Assembly (NCBI GenBank): GCA_025765615.1
Contig: JAIVFJ010000116.1
Location: 144,435 to 208,434 of the forward strand
From: Zopfochytrium polystomum
Taxonomy: Eukaryota; Chytridiomycota; Chytridiomycetes; Chytridiales; Chytridiaceae
Direction of reading: 5' to 3'
Length of the DNA stretch: 64,000 nt
Part shown: positions 55,660-64,000 of the stretch, piece after piece
Position numbering within the stretch: position 1 is the first letter of the stretch
Layout of the letters: each line of letters opens with the position of its first letter
Made by a program: the position numbers and the translations under genes
The notes under the pieces: model-generated
The model's database searches: none
Seen by the model: only the letters and a program-made list of their open reading frames with translations
What the model was told of the DNA's origin: nothing

Positions 55660-57353
55660 TTAGATCGACAGGCTCCCTTGTCTCGATTGGTCCACCTCAG
55701 CCGCAGTTTTTTGCGACTGTGGGAATGACAAAAGGTTTGTTTGGCGGGAAGCCTGCATGGCCGAGACGAGCTTCCGCACGCGGTCCACGTCTGTCAAAAG
55801 AACCATGAACGCGATGCACGGCGAAACTGACAGGAAAACCCTGTATATCGAGGGAGGTGGGGCGAGGAGTGAGATTGCGTTTCACGTCAAACTCGCATGA
55901 GGCGGTGCTCACCAAGCTGCACGATTACATTCATTTTGAGGAAGAGGACGATGTGGCAACGTTGTGAGACGTGGAAGAAAATAGGTCGAAGCAAAGGGGT
56001 GGGCGCGGAGGTGTTTCAGGGCTATTGGAGATCACCTTGGGTAGTTGGAAAGAAGCTGCCAGCTGTCAACAAAAATGAGGGGATGATCAGTCAAGCTATC
56101 AACCCAGGGATGAGCCCTCGCACCAACGGTGATGAAAAACAGAAAGACCGATCCGCTGTAGCAGATGCAGCGCATTGCGGCGTCGACGTAATGAGCCGCC
56201 GTGACCTTTACTTTCGTCAACTCGCCCATCACCGTCATGATTTTAACCTGGCCCGCAACGAAAAACAGCGTGTCCAAGGTGCAAACATAGACCAATATAG
56301 TGAACTCCAGTTTTTGGGAAGTCGGGTCGGGCTTCATTCCGAATGTAGCCTGAAAAAGCAGTTTTGTTAGTATTCTTTTTGTTGGATCGAATTGGATGCA
56401 ACCAGGTCTGACGTGCCTTGAGGTTTCTAATGAATATGTGCGTATCTATGCCAGGCAACCGAGGTTAGACGAAGGACAGAGAAATTTGTGCACAGCACCG
56501 GTGCTGGGAAAACAAGTTAACAATATTACTATCAGCGGCTGTGGGTTGGACCGTCTCCATCTTACTAACATATTGATCGCAAACTCGATCGAGGCGAAAG
56601 CGCCAGAGATGATCCAAAGCCATTTTTGCTTTTGAGGCAGAAGCAAAATCAATGATCGGTATGATGTGTGGAACGTTAAAGCAGAAAACTGGGAAGGAAT
56701 ACAAGATAATGAAGGGCGAGAGAGCGTCAGGGAGGTTCGCGCAACAATTTGGGCAACCAATTATACCATGATGGCCGACGAGTCTGCGACAGTTGTTCTG
56801 GTCAAAGGCCGCTGGTGTGCTTTGGAAAAGAAAAGCGTGTACTTACATCCAGGGGCAAAGGTCGCATCAAATAACGTCACTGTCTTTTCGAAAGAGGCGC
56901 CGTCCATCTGGCGATAGATGATTACCGCTGCCAAGCTTCCCAGAGAGTGAAAAATCAACGCGACACAGATGGAGCAGAGCAAGGGCTTCGACTCGATCTT
57001 TCCTATCTGCTCGCGAAAGCACACGAGCTTTTCAGTGTTGTCGCGACAGGGAAACGATGGAGGGAGCGAGGTCTTGCTAGTATCGGAGCTACTTCAATCA
57101 TCAGTGAAACTCACGATTGCCAAGGTCAGGAGTAACCCGGCGAGCATCTGGTTGCTGTCGCTCCTGCAAACACTTCAGGGTTAGCGCGCGAGTGCGCCTC
57201 AGTATGGTCGCGCGAGCCGGCTTACACGTGGTCGGGCGGTAGCATGTCGCGTGTCGCGTCAAATCGAAACTTTGATGTATTTAAAGTTGGCTGAACAAAC
57301 AATGTAGTTTTACGATTGGATTTAATTTGATAATTGGTAGTGCCCACCAGCAT
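55660..57353 (-). CDS. multi-pass membrane protein of unknown family
   Basis: Spliced by eye on the minus strand. It starts MLVGTTNYQIKSN (57353), continues ATRDMLPPDH, then SDSNQMLAGLLLTLAI, then LLCSICVALIFHSLGSLAAV followed by YRQMDGASFEKTVTLFDATF. Next come KWLWIISGAFASIEFAINML, GMKPDPTSQKLEFTILVYVC, AAHYVDAAMRCICYSG and a last hydrophobic piece IAFMVLLTDVDRVRKLVSAM before a polar tail ending GSLSI. There are about six or seven hydrophobic helices. I recognise no family; a seven-helix receptor-like or transporter-like protein are both possible. Conserved-looking Cys residues lie in helix 3 (LLCSIC) and near the penultimate helix (RCICYSG). A partial copy follows directly downstream. Confidence 0.5.
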
Positions 57354-57413
57354 CTGATGAAATCGAGGCAGGTTGTCGACGAAGTGCTGACGCCAATCCC
57401 AGAAACCCAAAAA

Positions 57414-58029
57414 CTACTGAATAATAGAAAGGCGAGTGCTTAGGACACGACGCACGTCTCCACGCTCGGAACGTAACGCCTCCACAAACACGCCATCGTC
57501 CCATCTGCCATCCGTTTCTGACACGTTACCGATCGCAGTGTTCAGCCCCTGCACAAATCCAGGATGCCGACCGTCGATCCACGCCAGGAACTTTGCCGTC
57601 GTTCCAAAACCTTCGTCCCAGCGTGGTCCTCCCGTCGACGGCGTCGGGCGCGTCCGCCAGTGGTCCGCTTCGCCAGCGGGGGAGCTTTGCGGCACCGGCG
57701 TGCGGCGGTGACACCCCCACGTCCCCGGCAACGTACACGTGGCCCAGCGCGTGCATTGTCAAGCCTTCCAGCTCGCGCCGCTGGAGGTGCGCTGGAAGGG
57801 CGGCGAGGTAGGAGGCCGAGATGCGGACGAGCCGCGCGGGTGCGTAAGGCGACGACTCTACCGCAGTGTTGTTGGTAGCTGCCCCGTCGTTAAGCACAGT
57901 GCATTCGACGAGGGGGCCGGCCTTGTCGCCCGCAGCTGATGAGGCAGCAGCAGAGTCCGTAATAGAAAAGTGCAATGAGCGGAAATATGGAAGAGGCGGC
58001 GATGACGTGCTCTTGTACAAGCTCTGCAT
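57414..58029 (-). pseudogene. BSP-type peptidase-like unit 3, frameshifted, catalytic Glu lost
   Basis: Third of three tandem basic-secretory-protein (PF04450-like) units. The upstream half (58029 to about 57730) reads ARLVRISASYLAALPAHLQR then ELEGLTMHALGHVYVAGDVG. The expected HExxH zinc site is HALGH, so the catalytic Glu is absent. The downstream half is in another frame (57731-57414): RWDEGFGTTAKFLAWIDGRH, PGFVQGLNTAIGNV, RWDDGVFVEALRSERGDV, a recognisable BSP C-terminus. The GGLIEGIAD block that should join the halves is missing. I treat it as a pseudogene or sequencing-damaged gene; an intron bridging the frames cannot be excluded. Confidence 0.6.
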
Positions 58030-58890
58030 TGCAAAGACACAAGCCTCTTGAGCTTGGTCTTTTCGTCCGATATTGCTGCAAGGAAAGGTGCTAGTGTAGT
58101 TGCCGTCGAGCCGCTCTCAGGTTCCGATACTTCCACGAAAATCTCGGGCACTGGCCATTCGCCGCGGTCTCCTCCTCCACTGGCGACTCTTTTGCCTTCA
58201 TCATCCTCCCCGCAAAACAACTTGTACTCCCGCCAAAGACGAGACAGAGACCGGCCTGTCAGCAGCTCAAAGATGCTCTCGTCCCAAGTCCACAAAGGAT
58301 CCGCCATGATCATGTTCAGCGTTTTTAAGGAACCCCGGCAGCGGCGGCTCTCCCTCCTCCTCGATAAACTGCAGGAAAAAAGCCGTCGCATCGTACCCAG
58401 AGTCCCATTTTCTCCTGCCACCGTCCGTCCCGCGGCGCCAGTGCGGAGGTGCGATCCCGCACCGCAACCCGCACGGCATCCGCAATGCCCTCAATCAGAC
58501 CGCCGGGAGCGCTCCCCGACGCGTTCGCCTGAAAAGCGTGGACCGCCTCGTGCACCAGCACTCCCTCGATCTCGGCGCGCACCCTCGCATCGTGCTCCGG
58601 CGTCCCGGGCGCGTGTCCGCACCCCATGCTGACATTCGCCACGTGCGCCGTCGACAAGTGAATCTCCTCCTCCGCCGCGGACCCCGTGCAGTACGCGACG
58701 CCGTCCATCTCGCGCACAAACACCGTCAGCGCGCGGGTCCCCGCCGGCGAGTCGTAGGTGCGAACAAAAAGTGTCCGCTGCACGCTTCGCACGCAGACCC
58801 GCACCAACGCGTGCGACGCGGCGCCGGAGTACAGCGACGCGACCAGCGCGGTGCTGCTGTCCACGAGGTTGACCGTCACCCACGGCATCC
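58030..58890 (-). pseudogene. BSP-type peptidase-like unit 2, with intact HExxH but two frame breaks
   Basis: Second tandem unit. From the ATG at 58888: MPWVTVNLVDSSTALVASLY, later LTVFVREMDGVAYCTG, EIHLSTAHVANVSMGC, then AEIEGVLVHEAVHAFQANAS with an intact HEAVH zinc-peptidase motif, then APGGLIEGIADAVRV. About ten bases later the frame shifts (GIAPPHWRRGTDGGRRKWDS, GYDATAFFLQFIEEEGEPPL). It shifts again at a short A-run near 58330 (LKTLNMIMADPLWTWDESIF, LSRLWREYKLF). Neither shift has room for an intron of normal size. BSP-domain proteins are presumed secreted zinc peptidases of plants, bacteria and some fungi; I see no signal peptide. Either a recent pseudogene or assembly indels. Confidence 0.62.
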
Positions 58891-58929
58891 GGTCCAGCGT
58901 GTCCGGGTCGGTCGTCCCGCGGATGCCCG

Positions 58930-59330
58930 TAAGGTACGCACAGCGACGCGAGCGTCCACTTTGCGCCGTCCTCGCCCGCGATCCGCGCCACCATCTCCTC
59001 GCTCCAGGCTTCGTGGCGCAGCAGAGCGTTCAGCCGCTGTGCGAACCGGGCCACGGGCGGCTGCGCTTGCTCCTCGATGAAGAGCAGGAAGTACGCCGTG
59101 CTTTCGTACCCGTCGTCCAAGTTTGCGTCGTCGCCATCGGCGATGCCCTCGATCAAACCGCCGGGAGCCGTACCGCGTCCGCCGTCATCAGGGGCATCGT
59201 CATCGGGAGCGTCGACGTCGCCAATCGGGTCGGTGTTTCCTTCGTCGCCCTCGTCATCGTAGCTAATCTGCAGTTTGTCATCGGACTGCTGGGAGGTCGT
59301 CCGCGACGATAGATTTGATGATGAGAGCAA
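58930..59330 (-). pseudogene. BSP-type peptidase-like unit 1, N-terminally truncated
   Basis: First tandem unit. The frame holds an acidic, disordered stretch, then APGGLIEGIADGDDANLDDG, YESTAYFLLFIEEQAQPPVA, RFAQRLNALLRHEAWSEEMV and GAKWTLASLCVPYG, a BSP C-terminal half. The catalytic HExxH half is missing and there is no ATG in this frame before the conserved part. The segment between GGLIEGIAD and the GYxSTAYFL helix is shortened. The DNA encoding PGGLIEGIAD is nearly identical between units 1 and 2, pointing to tandem duplication. Confidence 0.6.
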
Positions 59331-59640
59331 GGAGGGCCAGTGGATTTGGAAACGGCTTCAGGAATGGCGACTCGCTGCCGAGTAGGTCAGTGGGTCCTTG
59401 TTGCCGAACTAAACCTTGAGATGCGTGGGTGGTCTGGAGGGGGAGCGGCTGGTCACGCGTTAGTGCGTTTTTTTTTGATTTTTTTTTTTGATTGTCGAAA
59501 TATTCACCAGACCGAGCACGCGCAAAAAAAAAAAAAAAAAAAACAAAAAAAAAAAAAGGGAAGAGAATACAAGAAACGCGCCAAGACGAGGTGGGGTAAG
59601 CCCAGCGGTAAATAGCAAAAGGTCCGAAAAAAGCATCAGG
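59331..59640. other. intergenic with A-tracts
   Basis: About 310 bp between the BSP array and the PH-domain gene. It contains T- and A-runs at 59466-59490 and 59524-59558. No coding signal. Confidence 0.5.
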
Positions 59641-60617
59641 TCAGTCGTGAGTAGGACACTTGATAGCCCGTTGGCGTAGAGACCAAACGTGAGCGTGACC
59701 ATCATGGGTGGGCTTGGTGCTCGCTCCGGAACGGATTTGATGGAAATCAGGTGAGAAATATGTGCGCAACGGCAAACCATTCTTCAGGCTGCAAGGGAGA
59801 AGAAAAAAAAAATCAACAGAACTCAAAATGGCTTTGGCGAGAAAGCTGGCCCAGCTCATCACCAGCAGCTGATCGTCGCTTCCCATGAACAAAAGGTGCG
59901 CAGGCTGATTATTTTCGGATTTCGCCACGACCTTGAACGAAAAGGGCGGCGAATGGCGCACGCTCTGCACCAGGATCCCGCCTCCCGTTCGCATGCGATC
60001 CACGACACGTACCCGTCTTCCTTCTCCGTCATCATTACCTCCATCGCGTTCGCCAGTGGCACCACGGCCAGCGGAACGACGTTTACCGGACTCTTCACGA
60101 CATACAGCGTCCTGTCCCGCAGAACGCACCACCTAGGCTTCCAGCCCACCCCCGAAACGCCCAGGTTGACTTGCGGGTACGATTCGATTTCGGGTAACGA
60201 ACAGGTTGTGAAGCATGAGCAACCGCGCTGTGGGGTCGGTATCTTCAGAACCTGTAGACTCTGGGAAGAAGCTCGAGAGAGAGAGGATGAACTGTTCAGT
60301 GACGGTGTGGAAGGCGACAGGGCTCCATTCACGGGCCGCAGCTGGGGTAACGCTAGATGTGGCTGAGGCTGGAACATTGTTGCAGGCTGCTGGGTGCTGG
60401 ACATTTGGCTTGACGAATGGGAACGTGAGCGCAGGCCGTCCACTAACCCACCGAGACCTTGTCGGAAGGAGTTTTGCTGCGGCTGCTGTAATGAAGCCAA
60501 AGGCGTTGACCCAGGCTCGTACGTCCGCGGAGGGATTACATTCATCGGAGCTTGCGGTGCCGGTGCTTGGACGGTTGTGCTCGATGAAGTGTTAGCTTTG
60601 ATTCGCTGCCGCCGCAT
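59641..60617 (-). CDS. PH-domain protein with Gln/Ser/Pro-rich N-terminus (model approximate)
   Basis: The upstream part (60617-60200) is polar and low-complexity (Gln, Pro and Ser runs). Near 60170 a PH-like domain begins: SGVGWKPRWCVLRDRTLYVV, VPLAVVPLANAMEVMMTEKE. It resumes in another frame with SVRHSPPFSFKVVAKSENNQ, HLLFMGSDDQLLVMSWASFL and AKAI. The GWKxRWxVL strand pair and the final tryptophan helix (SWASFLAKA) are the PH hallmarks. A frame change of one base near 60010-60045 must be a small intron or an indel; I could not fix it. The 3' end lies past a T-rich intron near 59800, so the stop is uncertain. Further 5' exons may exist upstream of 60617. PH domains bind phosphoinositides or proteins. 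Confidence 0.45.
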
Positions 60618-61747
60618 CTACAACAGACGATGCGGGAGGCATCATAAACGTCGAACTCGAATAGGGCGATGCTGTCCGCGTGAGGGACCCATAAGGATTG
60701 CTGTACGGCTCAGTGATTCAGGAGGGCTGGGAATCTCGTCAACTGTGTAATTGGATCTCCCATAACCGCTGAATATTGAAGGGTTGTATGTCGTATTTCG
60801 ATCGCTGGAGACGATTGAAACTCAGCAAGCCTATACAGCACCGCTTCGCTTCCGACAGAATGTTCAAACAAAAAAGGTCCCCCTCTCGCTCCGGCTTGAA
60901 GAGAACACAAAACGGTGGGAGCTTTTGGCTCAGCAACTGGGAACAAAGGGCAGCTTGCGACGGACTGATTTTGGCGCTTTTCCTTTTTTTTTTTTGACTG
61001 TTCTCTCTCTCGGCTCCTAATTGTAACCGGGCGGGGTGTGTTGATCTCCAAGAAAATGGAAAGAAGGGACGTTTGCCGGTGCCCGTACTCCTAGAAAAAG
61101 GGGAGGGAACCCAACCGTTTGGCTACGTCGCTGGAGGTCGATCTTTCCAAACAAGGGAAAAGGAAAATGAAAAAAAAAAACGAAAAAAAAAAAGCATTCG
61201 CTTGGGAACGAGGTTGGGGGGAGTTGGAAGAATAGCAGTTTTCCAAAGGAAATGCCTGGCGAGGCGAGGAGAACATTTTCGGGGGAAAACAAACAACATA
61301 GGTAGTTTGATATTCTCACCGCTGTCTCCTCCCACCTTGCACAAGTGGAGAGAAACTATCAGTGACCGCGACCGCGGTGGAACCGGCGGCTGTCAGCAGT
61401 AAAGAAACGGCCTATTAGGTGGCGGAATTTGCGTTTGTGGCTGAAATGAAACCGGGGTGTTGGACTCAATGTGTCGTTGCTTGGCAAGGAGGTGGAGTGG
61501 CCTATGGGATTTGTTTCTATCGTCCACGAGGGCAAAACCAGTCACCGAGGCGAGGGGCGGGGGTTGGCTGGGTTGATGAAAGCTGGAGGAAATTAGGGGT
61601 GGATGAGAGACGCTACCATGAATTTGGCCAGTCGTGCATCGATCAAGATTCAAGAACACACAGAGAACTAGGTTCCAAAACATCCGCCAGTCAAGGACCA
61701 GTTCTTCTTGCTCTATCTCCTTGCAGCCTTCCTACCTTCCTTTAACA

Positions 61748-61803
<56 letters not shown>

Positions 61804-62455
61804 AACACTTGCTCTCTGTCTCTCTCAGCGCCCCTCTCTCCCCCTCTCTCGCCCAGTGCAGGAATGAAAGTGCGAGCCCTTCGCATGTTGAAAATCGACC
61901 GACAGAGCCCAAAAACGAAAACTGGGAGAGACGGGTGGAGGGACGAAAAGGAAAAAAGAAAGGAAAAGGAGCGGAGCAAAAGAAAAAAAGGTATGAGAGG
62001 GTGGCGGTGGGGATATTAAATCGAGGAATAATACCGGCAACGGTCCTGTAAGAAGCGAGGGATGGGGGGGAAGTTATAGTTCTGCGAGGTCGAGAATTAA
62101 ACCGTTGTGGGCGAAAGTTGAAGGAAAGAGGGTCGGTGGTGGGTGGTGGGGTGGGAGAAGGCGGAGGTTGGCGGTGGGCGAGGAGTTGACAGAGGCAATG
62201 CACGGACGAAGAGCGGAACGTAAGAAAGCGAAAAAAGTGTGAGGATCAGAGACAAGCGGGGAGGACAGTCGGGCTGGGCTGGGATGGGCTGGGGTTGCAA
62301 TCAGCCCAAAGCGTAAAAAGGGGAACTAAAACACGCGAGCACTTCACGCGAGCACAAAGGCACTTACAAACGAGGGGCACGTGGAAACACCCATCAAGGA
62401 GATCATACAAATAGAATGGGCGCACCCGCAAAAAGGCTATACAACGACAGTGTTC
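60618..62455. other. long interval without a confident gene
   Basis: About 1.8 kb. A Ser/Pro-rich minus-strand stretch at about 60620-60720 (NPYGSLTRTASPYSSS) may be a 5' exon of the PH-domain gene. The rest holds A/T-runs (60985, 61170-61195), a (CA)n microsatellite and purine-rich sequence. I see nothing else coding. Confidence 0.45.
61747..61799. repeat. (CA)n microsatellite
   Basis: About 26 uninterrupted CA units followed by CAAACA variants. Confidence 0.97.
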
Positions 62456-63909
62456 TCACAGGCCTTCCTGGCCACCTCCCCTGACAAACTGCTCCGGTAT
62501 CTTGGGAACGGGCGGAATGGAAGAGTCGAATGCCGGCACCCGAAACTGGCCTTCTGCTGCTGCTGCCGCCAAAATCCCTCCCGAGCCAGCGAAGGTTGAT
62601 GACGGAGGCAGGAGGGGAGGGTATGAGATGGGCGGAGACGAGACAGGAGGGGGGCGAAATGGTAGAGACGGCGGCAAGGTGGGCACCAAGCGGCGCGGTA
62701 GAAAGAGCGCCAGGGGTTGTGGCCGGGGCGGCCGCAGCAACCACCGACCCCGGCAGGCGTGGCGAGCCCGGCGGCGACGGCATGGAACCCACGTGAGTAT
62801 GCAAGGGACGCCGACGGGGTTTTGGCCCTGGAGGCGGTGTGGCGGGTATAAAAACGACCCGAACCTCCAGTCGACAGGCGGCCTCCTGATACCGATCGAG
62901 CGCGACGCATCGGCGCCGAGGACGGCGAGCTCTGGGGGAGTGTTGGTGGAACGCCGGCAGCAAAGGCAGCAGTCGCTGACGAGTAGGGCCGACGGTGGAG
63001 CCGACATGTGGTGGTGGTGATAGGTGGGATGCAGGTGAGGTTGAGGTTGAGATTGAGGTTGAGGTTGAGGTTGAGGTTGATAGGCCGCGACTTGATGCTG
63101 TTGCTGCGGGCTGCTTCTCGTCCACGGTCCGCCTGGTGCATCACCACCCAACGGGGTCGTGGCGGCAGACAACACAACTCCCGCTCCAGGCGCGGTCGAC
63201 GCGGCAGACGAACGACGGCGCTGCAGTAGCGCGAGTGGAAAAGGCTGGGCGCAGGTTTTAGGGCTTGGTGTGAGTTTGGCTGTGGTCGGGGACGTGGTGG
63301 CAGGAGCTGCACCACCAGCTGGAAAGCTGGCCGGCAGCATGCCCGGAGACAACGGATGCGATGCTTGCTGCTGCTGCAGTTGCAGCAGCTGCTGATACTC
63401 CTGCTGGTGCAGATAGGCTACGTTTGACTCTTGATCTGCCACAGGTGTCGTAAAAGGGAACGACGTGTAGTTTGCATGCGAGTGGAGGGACGAAGACGCC
63501 GACGACGAGGGCAGCGAGGAGGAAGACGTGGAGGAGGAGGAGAAAAAGGAAAAGGCGGCCGACGATCCAGCAGACGCGGTGGATGACAGCTGCGGGGTGG
63601 ACGGCAACGACGAGAGGGGACTGTCCGCCGCCGTGGCTGTTAGAGGCGGCAGCGGCAAGCGGCTGCTGCAGCGGCGCCGGGTTGTTGCGGCCGTGGGGCA
63701 GTCCGTGCCTGAAGAGATGCTTTTGCTGGAGCTGCATCAGCTGCTGTTGTTGTTGTTGTTGTTGCGGAAGCGCGATGGGCGGAGGGGGGCGGAAGCTGTT
63801 GTCGTGTTTGTTGTTGTTGTTGTTGTTGTTGTTGTTCTTGGTGTTGAAGCTGCAAGCGGGTAAGTGGCTGCTGGGAGCGCGAGCGCCGGCGCTCGCGGTC
63901 GGATTTCAT
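62456..63909 (-). CDS. low-complexity Gln/Pro/Ser-rich coding region, unresolved
   Basis: Minus strand. An ATG at 63909 begins MKSDRERRRSRSQQPLTRLQ, followed by polyQ. Downstream frames are Ser/Thr/Pro/Gln-rich (for example NYTSFPFTTPVADQESNVAY and LHQQEYQQLLQLQQQQ). A segment of about 50 bp repeats GGTTGA on the plus strand and encodes alternating Pro-Gln. The end is SIPPVPKIPEQFVRGG. No domain is recognisable and the frame changes at least once near 63650, so introns or indels are present. It may be a transcription-associated or signalling scaffold, or the 5' part of the PH-domain gene further along the same strand. Both are guesses. Confidence 0.3.
63029..63081. repeat. GGTTGA hexanucleotide minisatellite
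   Basis: About eight units of GGTTGA with one GATTGA variant. On the minus strand it encodes a Pro-Gln repeat within the low-complexity frame. Confidence 0.9.
63737..63870. repeat. TTG trinucleotide runs (CAA/CAG on minus strand)
   Basis: Two TTG/TGT-rich runs (about 63744-63766 and 63806-63838) encode polyQ or polyT depending on frame in the minus-strand low-complexity gene. Confidence 0.85.
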
Positions 63910-64000
63910 AATAGGTGGTTGGGGGTTGGTGGGTGGGTAGAGTGGGGGTGGGAGGCAGGTTGGGTAGGAAGTAGATATGGGGGTGGGGTCGGTAGTGTGT

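Noticed and set aside
61742..62203. Cys-Val repeat frame over the (CA)n tract
   Set aside because: Microsatellite translation only.
1..64000. tRNA, rRNA, CRISPR arrays, transposon terminal repeats
   Set aside because: Looked for while reading; no cloverleaf-like box A/box B pair, rRNA stretch, regularly spaced repeat array or transposase/reverse transcriptase motif was seen. A covariance-model scan would be needed to exclude small RNAs.

Overview
The window is nuclear DNA from a GC-rich, intron-bearing eukaryote, most likely a zoosporic (flagellated) fungus of the chytrid grade. Three things support this. A chitin-synthase activator of the Skt5/Chs4 type with a C-terminal CaaX box points to a fungus. 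Two ciliary genes, B9D1 (transition zone) and an EFCAB10-like gene, point to a flagellated life stage. A TmcB-type PAS/multi-TM protein is typical of chytrids and protists rather than Dikarya. Most genes carry short GT-AG introns (about 35-150 nt), both strands are used, and neighbours are often only 100-300 bp apart. I saw no rRNA, tRNA, CRISPR array or recognisable transposon. Gene models below were spliced by eye, so spans are firmer than individual internal junctions.

Left third (1-25.8 kb): the 3' half of a NIPA-type magnesium transporter (+), DHRS12-like SDR (-), a GNAT acetyltransferase (-), a TMEM70/186-like mitochondrial two-TM protein (-), MMS19 of the cytosolic Fe-S targeting complex (+), then the ciliary pair B9D1 (+) and EFCAB10-like (-) tail to tail. 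A 1.9-kb gene-poor stretch with decayed ankyrin repeats follows. Next come an acidic protein of unknown function (-), the spliceosomal PRP40 (-), the Skt5-like Sel1-repeat protein (-), NDUFAF3 (-) and an EndoU-type endoribonuclease (+).

Middle (25.9-47 kb): an RCC1-repeat protein (+), a SERHL-like alpha/beta hydrolase (+), a 2,527-residue UvrD/TRANK1-like helicase (+) with an apparent RelE/ParE-like domain just before its Walker A motif, a very large TmcB-like PAS sensor-type membrane protein (-), and a TVP38/TMEM64 VTT-domain protein (+).

Right third (47-64 kb): a mitochondrial block (bL31m, a Yah1-type ferredoxin and a 1,468-residue intronless PPR protein), then an unstable-looking region. 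There a multi-TM membrane protein gene lies beside a second, internally deleted copy, followed by three tandem units related to the plant/bacterial basic-secretory-protein (BSP) peptidase family, broken by frameshifts. The window ends with a PH-domain protein and Gln/Pro/Ser-rich sequence.

There is no operon logic. The functional themes are mitochondrial biogenesis (TMEM70-like, NDUFAF3, RCC1-like, bL31m, ferredoxin, PPR), Fe-S metabolism (ferredoxin, MMS19) and cilium assembly (B9D1, EFCAB10-like). The most unusual parts are the helicase with its RelE-like segment, the decaying BSP array, and the duplicated membrane-protein locus.
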